This document shows positions 8,757-17,633 of a DNA stretch of 64,000 bases, piece by piece. Source of the stretch: Vibrio galatheae (GTDB lineage: Bacteria; Pseudomonadota; Gammaproteobacteria; Enterobacterales; Vibrionaceae); contig NZ_JXXV01000012.1 of NCBI RefSeq assembly GCF_000967545.1, forward strand, positions 62,001 to 126,000, written 5' to 3'. Position numbers and translations under genes: made by a program. The notes beneath the pieces were generated by a model, which worked only from the letters and a program-made list of their open reading frames with translations, had not been told where the DNA came from and made no database searches. How positions within the stretch are numbered: position 1 is the first letter of the stretch; each line of letters starts with the position of its first letter.

Positions 8757-9067
8757 TGTGAGTTTTGCTGCAAATCAGTTTTTGAACAAACAACCTAATC
8801 GTAATGTCTGAATCTTCCATCGAAGTTTTGCTTTGAATTTTGCGCACGCAGACGTATATATGCTGCGACTGACAATATGCCCATTGTTGCTGTTAAACTT
8901 TGAACAAAGATCACAAATCGTTTTCAAATGTATGACAAAATCTTTTATAACCATGGCGCTTTTTTTTATAGCATCTAGTGTTATATAAGTATTTTTAATC
9001 GGTAACTTGTCAATACAAATTCAATCTCTAACAACATCAATGGCTAAACGAGAAATCGTTACGAATC
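8757..9067. other. Long intergenic stretch, no gene seen
   Basis: AT-rich sequence between the pepT remnant and an orphan hairpin. TGTGATCTTTGTTCAAA on the minus strand (about 8904-8920) resembles half of a CRP site. A 31-codon frame starts with ATG 9041 but lacks a ribosome site and runs through the hairpin. Nothing here is convincingly coding. Confidence 0.4.
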
Positions 9068-9098
9068 GCGCCTCGCAACTTAGCGAGGCGCTTTTATT
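9068..9098 (+). terminator. Strong orphan terminator, possible end of a small RNA
   Basis: GCGCCTCGC and GCGAGGCGC arms around AACTTA, followed by TTTTATT. No plus-strand gene lies upstream of it within 400 bases, so it may end a small RNA starting somewhere in 8950-9040. Confidence 0.6.
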
Positions 9099-9170
9099 CT
9101 GTCTTCCAAGTAGTAATTTCCAACTAAATCGTTAAAATACCTGCCCACTTATATTTGTGAGAGTACAAGC

Positions 9171-9617
9171 ATGCAGAGCGACTACACATACAACTGTTTA
9201 TCTCAGATGGCTAAAGAAGAGTTAGAAGAGCTAAGTTTAAGGTTGATTCACCGCCTTGTTCCAGAAGAGTCAATGAACGAGCTGTTTACCTTTGATCAAG
9301 ATGAGACAGAAAACGAAGATAAGCTCCAAGAAGTGCAGTTTGATGCTATGTTGCGTATGAATGCTATCGCACTAAGCGAACTCCCTGCCCTGTTTGAAGA
9401 GTCTCAAAGCAAAGCACAAAATATAGTGAGGATGCAACGTCTGTTGCTTTGGCATTTTTACGCGGTTTCATTTCACCTTGAACGAGCGATTCCACTTGAA
9501 ACACACTGTAACCACGTCGAAGTGATCGTTAAGCAAAGCCCGCATAATGCCCTAGAGTGGGTAACTACCTTAACCGACTTACTGCGCCAGTATTCGAAAA
9601 TCGCCACCGCGGTTTGA
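9171..9617 (+). CDS. Unknown protein, 148 residues
   Basis: I do not recognise this family. The protein is soluble, acidic in its first half (EELEELS, then DQDETENEDKLQE) and mostly helical. There is no signal peptide, membrane segment or metal motif. The start codon is preceded by a GAGAG-type ribosome site in 'gtgagagtacaagc'. It has its own terminator downstream and stands alone between an orphan hairpin and the nitrilase-family gene. Codon use looks like that of its neighbours, so it is probably a real Vibrio gene of unknown role. Confidence 0.7.
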   Translation: MQSDYTYNCLSQMAKEELEELSLRLIHRLVPEESMNELFTFDQDETENEDKLQEVQFDAMLRMNAIALSELPALFEESQSKAQNIVRMQRLLLWHFYAVSFHLERAIPLETHCNHVEVIVKQSPHNALEWVTTLTDLLRQYSKIATAV

Positions 9618-9647
9618 GCCCCTAGGCGCATTCCATATTTCTACAAA

Positions 9648-9672
9648 CCGAGCATCGAATGCTCGGTTTTTT
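9648..9672 (+). terminator. Terminator after the 148-residue gene
   Basis: CCGAGCAT and ATGCTCGG arms with a three-base loop, followed directly by TTTTTTG. Confidence 0.85.
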
Positions 9673-9796
9673 GTTTCTCACGATCTGGATAATCCTGCCC
9701 ATCTAAATTTTGGTTAGATTAAAGGTTGCCCACCTAACATCTGCGTCTACTAGCGCGAACGCCAACCTGAATTGAAAATGACATGCGTTGATAGCG

Positions 9797-10543
9797 CTAT
9801 AATCTGATTGCCTTAATCTCGTCACCCGCTATCTTGCATAAAACCAAACAACTTTCTTTAGAATTCGAGCTCATAACGAGCTTTCCTGTAGAGTCCCAAA
9901 TTGAGTTGTCACCGCAGCTTGCCCAACCACCCGTCATTGAAATATGGTTACTTAAAACAACGGGGAAACCTTGTTCCAAGGCAATTGTTGATAAAATCTT
10001 AGAATCGGTTTCAAAACCGCTATCTGAAATCAAAGCACTGACCACATAAATATCTGCACCCAACGTTTTAGCCTGTCGAGAATGCTGTTGTTTGGTAAAG
10101 TCCGCACAAATAGCCAGTGCGATTTGATGACCATTAACGGTAAAAGAATAGTCTTCCGAACCAGATGAGCAATACTCATCCTCACCAACGTGAAGATGTT
10201 GCTTTGAGTAAAACTCTACTGTGCCATCAGGAAAACAGACTACAGCGCCTATTGTTGGCTTTTCATCATCACCATTGGTTAATGGACACCCAGCTATGAC
10301 GATAATGTCATTTTCAATTGCAGCTTGAGAGAGTTGTTTGAAGTTTGCTGGCTCGGGAAGCTCAGCAAGCTCGGAAGCTAAATCTAGCTCATAGCCAGTC
10401 AGTGATAACTCAGGGAAAACAACGACATCCGCATTATGTTTAGACGATCGTTCAATCATTTCAAAGTGATGATTTAGGTTGCCACTTAAGTCACCTCTTG
10501 CAACTGGGATTTGCGCCAAGCTTATCGTTACACCAGTATTCAA
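9797..10543 (-). CDS. Carbon-nitrogen hydrolase (nitrilase superfamily)
   Basis: A 248-residue soluble enzyme with the full nitrilase triad: Glu in VVFPELSLTGYEL, Lys in YSKQHLH and Cys in LAICADF. Family members hydrolyse amides or nitriles with a thioester intermediate; the substrate cannot be read from the sequence, and the closest general type is a small omega-amidase-like hydrolase. The start is TTG with an excellent AAGGAGG site four bases upstream. Just before that lies an attC-like element whose core GTTAAGT is 14 bases upstream of the start codon, the arrangement seen for genes in integron cassettes. A clear second attC after the stop was not found. Confidence 0.85.
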   Translation of the reverse strand: MNTGVTISLAQIPVARGDLSGNLNHHFEMIERSSKHNADVVVFPELSLTGYELDLASELAELPEPANFKQLSQAAIENDIIVIAGCPLTNGDDEKPTIGAVVCFPDGTVEFYSKQHLHVGEDEYCSSGSEDYSFTVNGHQIALAICADFTKQQHSRQAKTLGADIYVVSALISDSGFETDSKILSTIALEQGFPVVLSNHISMTGGWASCGDNSIWDSTGKLVMSSNSKESCLVLCKIAGDEIKAIRL

Positions 10544-10557
10544 GTTTCCTCCTTAAG

Positions 10558-10640
10558 ACTTAACGCCCTTTTATTGGGCAAACAACGCATAACACAAAAC
10601 CGCTGAGCAAGGGTCTCTTCTCTTCAACCGTTTGTATAAT
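10558..10640 (-). repeat. Degenerate integron attC site (VCR-like)
   Basis: Read on the minus strand, the element runs from ATTATACAAACGG to GGGCGTTAAGT over 83 bases. The right end has GTGTTATGCGTTG, then GCCC, a seven-base spacer, GGGC and GTTA. That is the same order and spacing as I recall at the right end of the V. cholerae VCR repeat. The terminal heptamer GTTAAGT fits the integron core GTTRRRY. The left end CAAACG followed by AAGAG also resembles the VCR left end. It is shorter than a VCR and its left core has lost a base, so it may no longer recombine. The comparison is from memory. Confidence 0.6.
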
Positions 10641-10773
10641 GCATCGAACTTAGATGCCTTTTTTGATTATCAATAATACGAGCTATATTACGCGTAAAGC
10701 CTATCATCAACTGTTCAAAGTCATGAAGGTGATAAATTAAATTACTAGAAATTTGTGACCAGAGTGCTGAAAC

Positions 10774-10798
10774 AAAAAACGCCCCTTTCGGAGCGTTT
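10774..10798 (-). terminator. Terminator after tdh
   Basis: On the minus strand AAACGCTCC pairs with GGGGCGTTT across a GAAA tetraloop, followed by a T run. It ends the kbl-tdh transcript. Confidence 0.85.
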
Positions 10799-10814
10799 CA
10801 GAATCAATATTGGG

Positions 10815-11846
10815 TTATTCCCAATCAAGGATCACTTTGCCAGACTGTCCGCTACGCATGACGTCGAAGCCTTGTTGGAAGTCATCAACTTTGTAGTGGT
10901 GTGTGATGATTGGCGATAAATCTAGGCCAGATTGAATCAATGAAGCCATCTTATACCAAGTTTCGAACATCTCACGGCCGTAGATCCCCTTGATCACCAA
11001 GCCTTTGAAGATCACTTGGTTCCAGTCGATGCCCATATCTGATGGTGGAATACCTAGCAGAGCAATGCGCCCGCCGTGGTTCATTGTGGTTAGCATTGAG
11101 TTAAATGCTGCTGGGTTACCTGACATTTCTAGACCAACATCGAAGCCTTCTGTCATGCCGAGTTCAGCCATCACATCTTCTAGCTTTTCTTCCGCGACGT
11201 TTACCGCGCGAGTTACGCCCATCTTACGAGCAAGCTCTAGGCGGTATTCGTTTACATCTGTGATCACAACATGACGTGCACCAACGTGTTTGGCAACCGC
11301 TGCAGCCATGATACCGATAGGGCCAGCACCTGTGATAAGCACGTCTTCACCGACTAGATCGAAAGAAAGCGCAGTGTGAACTGCGTTGCCAAACGGGTCG
11401 AAGATAGACGCGAGATCGTCAGAGATACCTTCAGGGATCTTAAACGCGTTGAACGCAGGGATCACTAGGTATTCTGCGAATGCACCTTCACGGTTTACAC
11501 CTACACCAATGGTGTTACGACATAGGTGAGTACGACCGCCACGACAGTTACGGCAGTGACCACAAGTGATGTGACCTTCGCCAGATACGCGGTCGCCAAT
11601 TTCAAAGCCACGAACTTCCTGACCAATCGCCACGACTTCACCAACGTATTCGTGGCCGACCACCATAGGAACCGGAATCGTCTTTTGTGACCATTCATCC
11701 CAGTTGTAGATGTGTACATCTGTACCACAGATAGCGGTTTTCTTAATTTTGATCAGAATGTCGTTATGACCAACTTCAGGTTTCTCAACCTCAGTCATCC
11801 AGATGCCTTCTTCAGGCTTTAGCTTTGATAGTGCTTTAATTTTCAT
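10815..11846 (-). CDS. tdh: L-threonine 3-dehydrogenase
   Basis: Tdh oxidises L-threonine with NAD to 2-amino-3-oxobutyrate, which Kbl then cleaves. The 343-residue product starts at ATG 11846 ([16 protein letters not shown]); 18 further codons are open upstream but are not part of the family. It is a zinc medium-chain dehydrogenase: catalytic zinc region [17 protein letters not shown] and GHEYVGEV, structural zinc Cys cluster [15 protein letters not shown], and NAD fold [22 protein letters not shown]. It lies 140 bases after kbl in the same direction, so the two probably share a transcript, with a hairpin between them. Confidence 0.95.
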   Translation of the reverse strand: MKIKALSKLKPEEGIWMTEVEKPEVGHNDILIKIKKTAICGTDVHIYNWDEWSQKTIPVPMVVGHEYVGEVVAIGQEVRGFEIGDRVSGEGHITCGHCRNCRGGRTHLCRNTIGVGVNREGAFAEYLVIPAFNAFKIPEGISDDLASIFDPFGNAVHTALSFDLVGEDVLITGAGPIGIMAAAVAKHVGARHVVITDVNEYRLELARKMGVTRAVNVAEEKLEDVMAELGMTEGFDVGLEMSGNPAAFNSMLTTMNHGGRIALLGIPPSDMGIDWNQVIFKGLVIKGIYGREMFETWYKMASLIQSGLDLSPIITHHYKVDDFQQGFDVMRSGQSGKVILDWE

Positions 11847-11922
11847 AGTATTCACCAAACATTGCCTCGCTCTATGCGCGACAAAAAATTGTTCCACCAA
11901 CGATGTTTAAAGAAGCGGCAGT

Positions 11923-11962
11923 GGCTTCCCTATAAACCTACTTACCAAGGGTTGGGAAAGCC
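11923..11962 (-). repeat. Hairpin between kbl and tdh
   Basis: GGCTTTCCC and GGGAAGCC (minus strand) can pair with one bulged base across a 23-base loop. There is no T run. It may adjust the ratio of kbl to tdh message, but this is a guess. Confidence 0.3.
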
Positions 11963-11986
11963 TTTTACCTTTAGTATTCTTCAAAC

Positions 11987-13180
11987 TTAGATGATGCCCA
12001 TGTCTTTACCAACTTGGATGAACGCATCGATAGCACGATCGAGTTGCTCACGAGAGTGTGCGGCTGACATTTGCGTACGGATGCGAGCTTGGCCTTTTGG
12101 CACGACAGGGAAAGAGAAACCGATTACATAGATGCCCTTCTCTAGTGCTCGTTCGGCGAACTCAGCAGCTACTTTTGCATCACCTAACATGATTGGGATG
12201 ATCGCGTGGTCAGCACCACCCATAGTGAAGCCCGCACCTTCCATACGTGCGCGGAAGTGTGCTGCGTTTTCCCATAGGCGGTCACGTAGATCGCCGCTCT
12301 CTTCAAGTAGATCAAGAACGCGGATAGACGCATTTACGATTGCAGGTGCAACAGAGTTAGAGAATAGGTATGGACGAGAGCGCTGACGTAGCCAGTCGAT
12401 CACTTCCGCTTTGCCCGCAGTGTAACCGCCTGAAGCGCCGCCCATTGCTTTACCCAGCGTACCAGTGATGATATCGATACGGTCAACAACGTTGTGGTAC
12501 TCGTGCGTACCTGCGCCAGTTTTACCCATAAAACCCACTGCGTGAGAGTCATCAACCATAGTTAATGCACCGTGCTTCTCTGCGAGATCGCAGATAGCAG
12601 GAAGGTTTGCAACCACACCATCCATAGAGAACACACCGTCGGTTACGATTAGAATGTGGCGAGCACCTGCTTCTTTCGCTGCGATCAGTTGCTGCTCTAG
12701 CTCTTCCATATTATTGTTTGAGTAACGGAAACGCATCGCTTTACATAGACGAACACCGTCGATGATTGAAGCATGGTTTAGCGCATCAGAAATGATGGCA
12801 TCTTCTTTACCTAGAATGGTCTCGAACAGACCTGCGTTGGCATCAAAACAAGAGGTGTAAAGGATGGTATCTTCTTTGCCTAAGAATTTAGACAGTTTTT
12901 GTTCTAGCTCTTTGTGGATATCTTGAGTACCACAGATAAAACGAACTGACGCCATACCAAAACCGTGAACGTCCATGCCCTCTTTACCCGCTTCGATAAG
13001 TGCTGGGTGGTTCGCTAGGCCAAGATAGTTGTTAGCACAGAAGTTCAGTACTTCTTCGCCTGAAGCAATTTTTACCGCAGCCTGTTGCTGAGAAGTGATA
13101 ACACGCTCTGATTTGTAAAGACCTTCAGCCTTTACTTCTTCAATTTGGTTTTGAATTTGTTCGTAGAATGCAGAAGACAT
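11987..13180 (-). CDS. kbl: Glycine C-acetyltransferase (2-amino-3-ketobutyrate CoA ligase)
   Basis: Kbl cleaves 2-amino-3-oxobutyrate with CoA to glycine and acetyl-CoA, the second step of threonine breakdown. The 397-residue protein is a fold-type I PLP enzyme of the alpha-oxoamine synthase family. [10 protein letters not shown] near the start binds substrate, [12 protein letters not shown] carries the PLP-ring Asp and His, and the PLP lysine lies in [15 protein letters not shown]. Length is standard. It is the first gene of the kbl-tdh pair, with an AAGGAA-type ribosome site, and faces a divergent LysR gene that may regulate it. Confidence 0.95.
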   Translation of the reverse strand: MSSAFYEQIQNQIEEVKAEGLYKSERVITSQQQAAVKIASGEEVLNFCANNYLGLANHPALIEAGKEGMDVHGFGMASVRFICGTQDIHKELEQKLSKFLGKEDTILYTSCFDANAGLFETILGKEDAIISDALNHASIIDGVRLCKAMRFRYSNNNMEELEQQLIAAKEAGARHILIVTDGVFSMDGVVANLPAICDLAEKHGALTMVDDSHAVGFMGKTGAGTHEYHNVVDRIDIITGTLGKAMGGASGGYTAGKAEVIDWLRQRSRPYLFSNSVAPAIVNASIRVLDLLEESGDLRDRLWENAAHFRARMEGAGFTMGGADHAIIPIMLGDAKVAAEFAERALEKGIYVIGFSFPVVPKGQARIRTQMSAAHSREQLDRAIDAFIQVGKDMGII

Positions 13181-13212
13181 TTCAAATTCCTTCCTAGTTA
13201 TTATTTATATGT

Positions 13213-13250
13213 GCTTAAACGCTTGGCTCAAGCCAAAATGATGTTTTAAG
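13213..13250. promoter_or_regulatory. Nested palindrome in the kbl/LysR intergenic region
   Basis: An inner repeat TTGGCT-CA-AGCCAA sits inside outer arms CTTAAAC and GTTTTAAG. The site is 33-70 bases upstream of the kbl start and is a likely operator for kbl, perhaps for the divergent LysR protein or an Lrp-type regulator. Confidence 0.4.
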
Positions 13251-13384
13251 TGTAATCCAACATCGCGAAATCCATTATCCCGCCAAGCGGAAAAACATTA
13301 GTGAACATGAGGCACAAATAATGCTGTTTGTTGATGACGATTAACTCACTAGCCGTTAAAATGGCGCTAAACCCTGCAACGTAA

Positions 13385-14308
13385 ATGAAAATGAAAAATA
13401 CCAAGCTCATTGCACTCTTACCTGATTTAGCCAGTTTTATCCTAATCGTTGATGAAGGTAGTTTTACTGCTGCAGCCAAAACTCTCAATGTCACCCCTTC
13501 TGCGTTAAGCAAGTTAGTTACGCGTTTAGAAACCTCTCTGTCGGTTAAATTGTTTGAACGAACGACACGTAAGCTCATTATCACCCGATCAGGTCAGCAG
13601 GTGTACGATCAAGCGCTGGTCATGGTTAACGCAGCGCAACGAGCGGTAGAATTATCAACGACCGATCATCAGGAAATGTCTGGTGCATTAACTGTCGCAG
13701 CACCTGAAGCGTTTTTGAATTCAGTACTCCAACCCCATGTTGTCCCTTTTTTGCAAAAATACCCCGAAATTCAGTTAAAACTGCGGGTCGCGGATGGCGA
13801 AATCGATTTGATTCGTGATGGAATAGATGTGGCGTTTAAGCTAACCGATAAACCAGATGAAAATTTGGTGCTGAAGGAAGTGAGCAAAACTAACCTAGTG
13901 TTGTGTGCCAGCCCGGCTTACATCGATAAAAATGGTATGCCCACCCACCCAACCGATCTTAATCATCATGACTGCCTCTACTTAGCGGAAACCAACACAG
14001 ACCACATATGGGACTTTTTTAAAGACGATGAATATCATTCGATTGCCGTTTCTGGTCGCTATGCAGTTAACCACTCTCAAATGCGTTTAACTGGTGTGAA
14101 AAATGCCCTCGGAATTGGCATATTTCATGATTTTGTTGTGGCGGATGCGTTAGCCAACGAAGAAGTCATTCCTATTCTCGCCGATTGGACGTTAAAAAGT
14201 AACTACCACGGCGCTATTGCAATGCAGTACCCACAAACAAAATACATGCCTGCGCGACTGAGAGGGTTTATTGATTATATGGCGTTGCAGCTAGGTGCAA
14301 ATGAATAA
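13385..14308 (+). CDS. LysR-family regulator next to kbl-tdh
   Basis: A 307-residue LysR-type regulator. The winged helix-turn-helix lies at about residues 12-70 (FILIVDEGSFTAAAKTLNVTPSALSKLVTRLETSLSVKLFERTTRKL) and the effector domain at 95-300. It resembles the broad CrgA/DsdC-like branch often named 'LysR family' without function. It is transcribed away from kbl, so threonine catabolism is a reasonable guess for its target. A second ATG two codons in could be the true start. A shared terminator separates it from the convergent PepSY gene. Confidence 0.85.
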   Translation: MKMKNTKLIALLPDLASFILIVDEGSFTAAAKTLNVTPSALSKLVTRLETSLSVKLFERTTRKLIITRSGQQVYDQALVMVNAAQRAVELSTTDHQEMSGALTVAAPEAFLNSVLQPHVVPFLQKYPEIQLKLRVADGEIDLIRDGIDVAFKLTDKPDENLVLKEVSKTNLVLCASPAYIDKNGMPTHPTDLNHHDCLYLAETNTDHIWDFFKDDEYHSIAVSGRYAVNHSQMRLTGVKNALGIGIFHDFVVADALANEEVIPILADWTLKSNYHGAIAMQYPQTKYMPARLRGFIDYMALQLGANE

Positions 14309-14328
14309 AGCCCCATTGCTAGGGCTTT
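14307..14328. terminator. Bidirectional terminator between LysR and PepSY genes
   Basis: AAAGCCC and GGGCTTT arms lie between two convergent genes, with T-rich sequence on the plus-strand side. Confidence 0.65.
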
Positions 14329-14338
14329 GAATTATTGT

Positions 14339-15802
14339 TTAGCTGAAGTATTGCGCCAACCTCGCGTTTTTACGCACAATCAGTGCATCTAAACAAAACA
14401 TGGCGATAATAGTCAGCCCTGCAAGTGGAAATAATATACTGGTGGCAATAACACTTGCTAAGCCTACTTTCCAAACACCTTCTTCAACAAATCGTGGGGG
14501 AACGCCTAATTTTCCTTGATTTACTGGACGTCTAACCCACCACATAGCCACGCCAGTCATTGATATTATGACCAACGCAACACAAAAAAGAGCGTTTAAC
14601 ATCTTGTTTATCAAGCTTAAGTCCCCTTGATGCAAAGAAACCCCTGCGGCCATAAGTTTCGCGACTAGCGTGTAGTCCTCCCAAGTCACGTCGACTAAGA
14701 TATCACCTGAGTATTGATCGAAGTGTGTCGTTCGATCTTGTCTAGGATCGGTGACATCCCCTGCCATCGAATTCGCGGCAACGGTATATACTCCAGTCTT
14801 TGATTGAGGTAAAAACACCTTAAACTTCGTAAATCCTAACTGGCGCGCTTGAGCAATAATATGATCAAGTCCAATACTATTCGTTAAGTCAGAGCTAGCT
14901 GTAGAATGGTGAGCGTGGTGAGAACCATGATGTCCATTTGACTGGGGGACAGGTGATTGCTCCAGGTTCCAAGGCAACTCTTCTTCGCTTCCATGATTTA
15001 AATCTTGATGCACCAACACTGACTCAGGTTTGTCTCCCCAAGTATAATATGTGGGAAACGTATTCCACCCTTGCACGAGTTTCGCTCCCCAGACACCAGT
15101 CCAAGCTAGCCCCGACAGCAAAAACATAAGTAAGACAAAGGATAGTGCACCACCAAGGTTGGCATGCAAATCGCGCATGAAGACCCTTACACCTTTGTTA
15201 ACGCGAAGTTTTAGAAATCCGGCTCGACTTGCCTGATCTTTCGGCAACCATAGGTAGATTCCACTTACTAAGAGTAAAATAGCTAAGCTTGCTGCGATTT
15301 CTATTAAATAGTCACCCCATTTACCGATTAAAAGTGTCCCATGAATATCGTTGGCGAGTTGATACCAACTGTTATTTCTATCAATTTCACCAATGACTTC
15401 ACCAGTATAAGGATTGACTGTGACTAATACGGACTGTCCATCCCCCAAACTGACGTTAAATCGATTAGCTTGGTCAAGAGAATCAGAAGCAATAAACTGA
15501 GTTATCTTGGCGTTTGGGTATTTCACTTTGACCGAGTCGAGTTGTTTAGATGGTGCGAGTGCGTTTCCTTCAGGAATGACGTTGATAATCTCACTGTATC
15601 TGAGTTGTTCTATCTCATCGTCAAAGAGCATTATTAGCCCAGTAATACTGAGCATTATCATAAATGGAATGACGAACAAACCAGCGTAAAAATGCCAACG
15701 CCATGCGAGAAAGTAGCGAGCCTTTGTCTGTTGTTTAGTGATGTGATTACTTTGCGATGAGCGCAAAGAGCGTTTAGGCGGAGTCTGTAGTTGACTACCC
15801 AT
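14339..15802 (-). CDS. PepSY-associated transmembrane protein
   Basis: A 487-residue inner-membrane protein with the PepSY_TM layout: a first helix at WRWHFYAGLFVIPFMIMLSITGLIMLF, PepSY-like extracellular regions, and further helices around residues 180-200, 230-250, 400-430 and 450-480. His residues at the helix borders, as in WRWHFYAG and DLHANLGG, resemble haem or metal ligands of iron-uptake reductases of this family. A His-rich stretch (GHHGSHHAHHS) near residue 300 may bind metal. It follows the DUF2946 gene, with a weak terminator in between. The real substrate is unknown; reduction of iron or copper at the membrane is plausible. Confidence 0.8.
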   Translation of the reverse strand: MGSQLQTPPKRSLRSSQSNHITKQQTKARYFLAWRWHFYAGLFVIPFMIMLSITGLIMLFDDEIEQLRYSEIINVIPEGNALAPSKQLDSVKVKYPNAKITQFIASDSLDQANRFNVSLGDGQSVLVTVNPYTGEVIGEIDRNNSWYQLANDIHGTLLIGKWGDYLIEIAASLAILLLVSGIYLWLPKDQASRAGFLKLRVNKGVRVFMRDLHANLGGALSFVLLMFLLSGLAWTGVWGAKLVQGWNTFPTYYTWGDKPESVLVHQDLNHGSEEELPWNLEQSPVPQSNGHHGSHHAHHSTASSDLTNSIGLDHIIAQARQLGFTKFKVFLPQSKTGVYTVAANSMAGDVTDPRQDRTTHFDQYSGDILVDVTWEDYTLVAKLMAAGVSLHQGDLSLINKMLNALFCVALVIISMTGVAMWWVRRPVNQGKLGVPPRFVEEGVWKVGLASVIATSILFPLAGLTIIAMFCLDALIVRKNARLAQYFS

Positions 15803-15835
15803 TATTAGTACGTCCTTTATTGAGCGCACAACAAA

Positions 15836-15858
15836 AAACTCGATTCGATATCGAGTTT
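15836..15858 (-). terminator. Hairpin between DUF2946 and PepSY genes
   Basis: AAACTCGA and TCGAGTTT arms with a seven-base loop, followed on the minus strand by TTTTTTG. It may partly end the DUF2946 transcript before the PepSY gene. Confidence 0.6.
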
Positions 15859-15910
15859 ACAATGCTGAGCAAAACTTTACTTAATGCGGCTTGAAGCCAA
15901 TTGTTTATTG

Positions 15911-16273
15911 TTATGAATAGAGTAAAGAGTTCAACGGTGGCGCCCTTGGGATAGCGAGTTGAAATCGCTCACTTAGAGCCAAATAAGTGTACGATTCAAT
16001 ATTCGCTAAGGCTTCTTTCTGTCTATGTGTTGGTGTTGGAAAAGTGTCTTGATGGAAAGTCGAGAAATGGCTAAATGGACAAGGTTTGGCATGCTGGGTT
16101 TCGGCTTTACCTTCTTCGATTTGGATCAGTTCGAATCCGTTAATAGTACAAAGCGTCGCCCAAACACCCGCACTTGCCCCATGAGCGTTGATTACAGGCA
16201 TCAAAGTCACAAGCACCCAACTTAGGGCACTTGCGATTAGCATTGTTCGCTTAAAATTTGATGCGTTTAACAT
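15911..16273 (-). CDS. DUF2946-like small secreted or membrane protein
   Basis: A 120-residue protein from ATG 16273 with one N-terminal hydrophobic segment (TMLIASALSWVLVTLMPVINAHG) that can serve as signal or anchor. The periplasmic part has a Cys in TLCTING and a second in HAKPCPFSHF. DUF2946 proteins share this layout and are usually found next to PepSY or copper-related membrane proteins, as here. The link to metals rests on that context only. The family assignment is moderate because the domain is short and variable. Confidence 0.6.
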   Translation of the reverse strand: MLNASNFKRTMLIASALSWVLVTLMPVINAHGASAGVWATLCTINGFELIQIEEGKAETQHAKPCPFSHFSTFHQDTFPTPTHRQKEALANIESYTYLALSERFQLAIPRAPPLNSLLYS

Positions 16274-16382
16274 GTCGACTCTCAATTATTAGAGTGCAAA
16301 TATATTACCTTTTACTAACAAACTCAGTAAACGCCGCTAAAAAACCTAACGGCGATCAAGATTTTTGATTTATCGGCCAATT

Positions 16383-16766
16383 TTAACCGAACAGCTTGCT
16401 CCAAATACTTGGGTTACGTTTGTCATGGTACTCTTCGCGTAGGTGGTCAACTTTTTGCAGTGCTTCTTTCGCCGCAGCTAAGTCACCAGATTCGAGTTTG
16501 GCTTCAACAGAATCGAGCGCCACAGATAACTTACTGAATCCTTCAAAGTAAATATCAAATTTTTCTGGCGGATAGTCACCTCGTTTTGATTGTTCAACCA
16601 ATTTGGAAAGATTGGCTACCGAAGATTGCATTTGTGAAATTTCAGTTGCTTGGGCGGCATTTTTAAACTCTACCTTCATCTGCTTCATCGTAGCTTTCAG
16701 GTCAAAGTCACTGGCAAATACTTGAGCAGACAGCGCAAGGGCTAAAATAGGAATTAACTTTCTCAT
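16383..16766 (-). CDS. cybC: Cytochrome b562
   Basis: A periplasmic 127-residue protein with a signal peptide (MRKLIPILALALSAQVFA) starting at ATG 16766, which is preceded by a short open extension that I excluded. The mature part is a four-helix bundle. The expected haem ligands are present: a Met near the mature N-terminus (KATMKQM) and a His near the C-terminus (REEYHDKRNP), where E. coli cytochrome b562 has Met7 and His102. Its electron partners are not known in any species. It is followed at once by ycdX upstream on the same strand but may have its own promoter. Confidence 0.85.
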   Translation of the reverse strand: MRKLIPILALALSAQVFASDFDLKATMKQMKVEFKNAAQATEISQMQSSVANLSKLVEQSKRGDYPPEKFDIYFEGFSKLSVALDSVEAKLESGDLAAAKEALQKVDHLREEYHDKRNPSIWSKLFG

Positions 16767-16845
16767 TGTCTTATCTTTATCATGGAAAAGGATTGGTAAG
16801 TGTACTGAAGTTGCACAGTACACTTAAGATGAATTGTGTTTCAAC

Positions 16846-17589
16846 TTATAGATTCTGATATTCAGGGATAGGATCATGACCTCGTAGCGATAAGAAGTCT
16901 AGAAACTGTTTTACATTGTGGGTGATCACTTTGTCGCTGCTAACCCCAACCGTATCGAACAATGTTGAGGCTTTACTCAACTCACCAACATCCTGGCAGA
17001 AATGAGCATCACTGCCAGTGGTAAAGTAAACCCCAATTTCGTTACCCAGTTTTGCAATTTCATAACAACGTTCAACACTTCCGACTCGGCTATTGCCTTT
17101 GAGGGTTGTATTGTTGATCTCTATTGCGACATTGTTTTCTTTTGCACTACGCAGAACCTGTTGATAGTCAAAATCGAAATTCGGGTTGCCCAGGTGACCT
17201 AACGCATCAACGTTACCGCTCTCAATCGTCTTGATTAACGCCTCCGTATGGGTCGCCTTATCACTGGGCCTAAATACAGGCTCATGAAAGCTCGCGATGA
17301 TCCAATCTAAGCTTTTATATGAAGTCGGATTGACATCAATCTCACCTTGGGTGTTGAGGATATTAGCTTCAACACCACGGATAATAGCGACGCCTTCAAT
17401 AAATCTCGGTAAAACGCGTTGATTCGAGAAAAACCAAAAATGCGGTGCACCTGGCATCGATTCAGCGTGATCAGTGGTGCAAAACATTTGCAGTCCATTT
17501 TCTTTCGCCGAACGGGCGTTTTCGATCAAAGTACTGTAGGCATGGCCACTCGCGTAAGTATGAGTATGTGTATCAACAACTAGGTTCAT
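16846..17589 (-). CDS. ycdX: PHP-family phosphatase YcdX
   Basis: A 247-residue cytoplasmic phosphatase of the PHP family that binds three zinc ions. Ligands are visible in [12 protein letters not shown] at the start, TTDHAESM near residue 40, GVEANIL near 73, ASFHEP near 99, [11 protein letters not shown] near 132 and GSDAHF near 194. The length matches E. coli YcdX (245), which hydrolyses phosphate monoesters and has been tied to swarming. It lies just upstream of cybC in the same direction and 44 bases after the SRPBCC gene. Confidence 0.92.
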   Translation of the reverse strand: MNLVVDTHTHTYASGHAYSTLIENARSAKENGLQMFCTTDHAESMPGAPHFWFFSNQRVLPRFIEGVAIIRGVEANILNTQGEIDVNPTSYKSLDWIIASFHEPVFRPSDKATHTEALIKTIESGNVDALGHLGNPNFDFDYQQVLRSAKENNVAIEINNTTLKGNSRVGSVERCYEIAKLGNEIGVYFTTGSDAHFCQDVGELSKASTLFDTVGVSSDKVITHNVKQFLDFLSLRGHDPIPEYQNL

Positions 17590-17633
17590 AATTTTGCTTT
17601 GATGGTGAACAATAGCGCTATGTTACCAGCCTA

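Noticed and set aside
9041-9136. A 31-codon frame
   Set aside because: No ribosome site, and the strong terminator hairpin lies inside it.
9700-9796. A second attC site after the nitrilase-like gene
   Set aside because: GTTAGGT and CAACGC are present on the minus strand, but the opposite core is mismatched and the inner arms do not pair convincingly.
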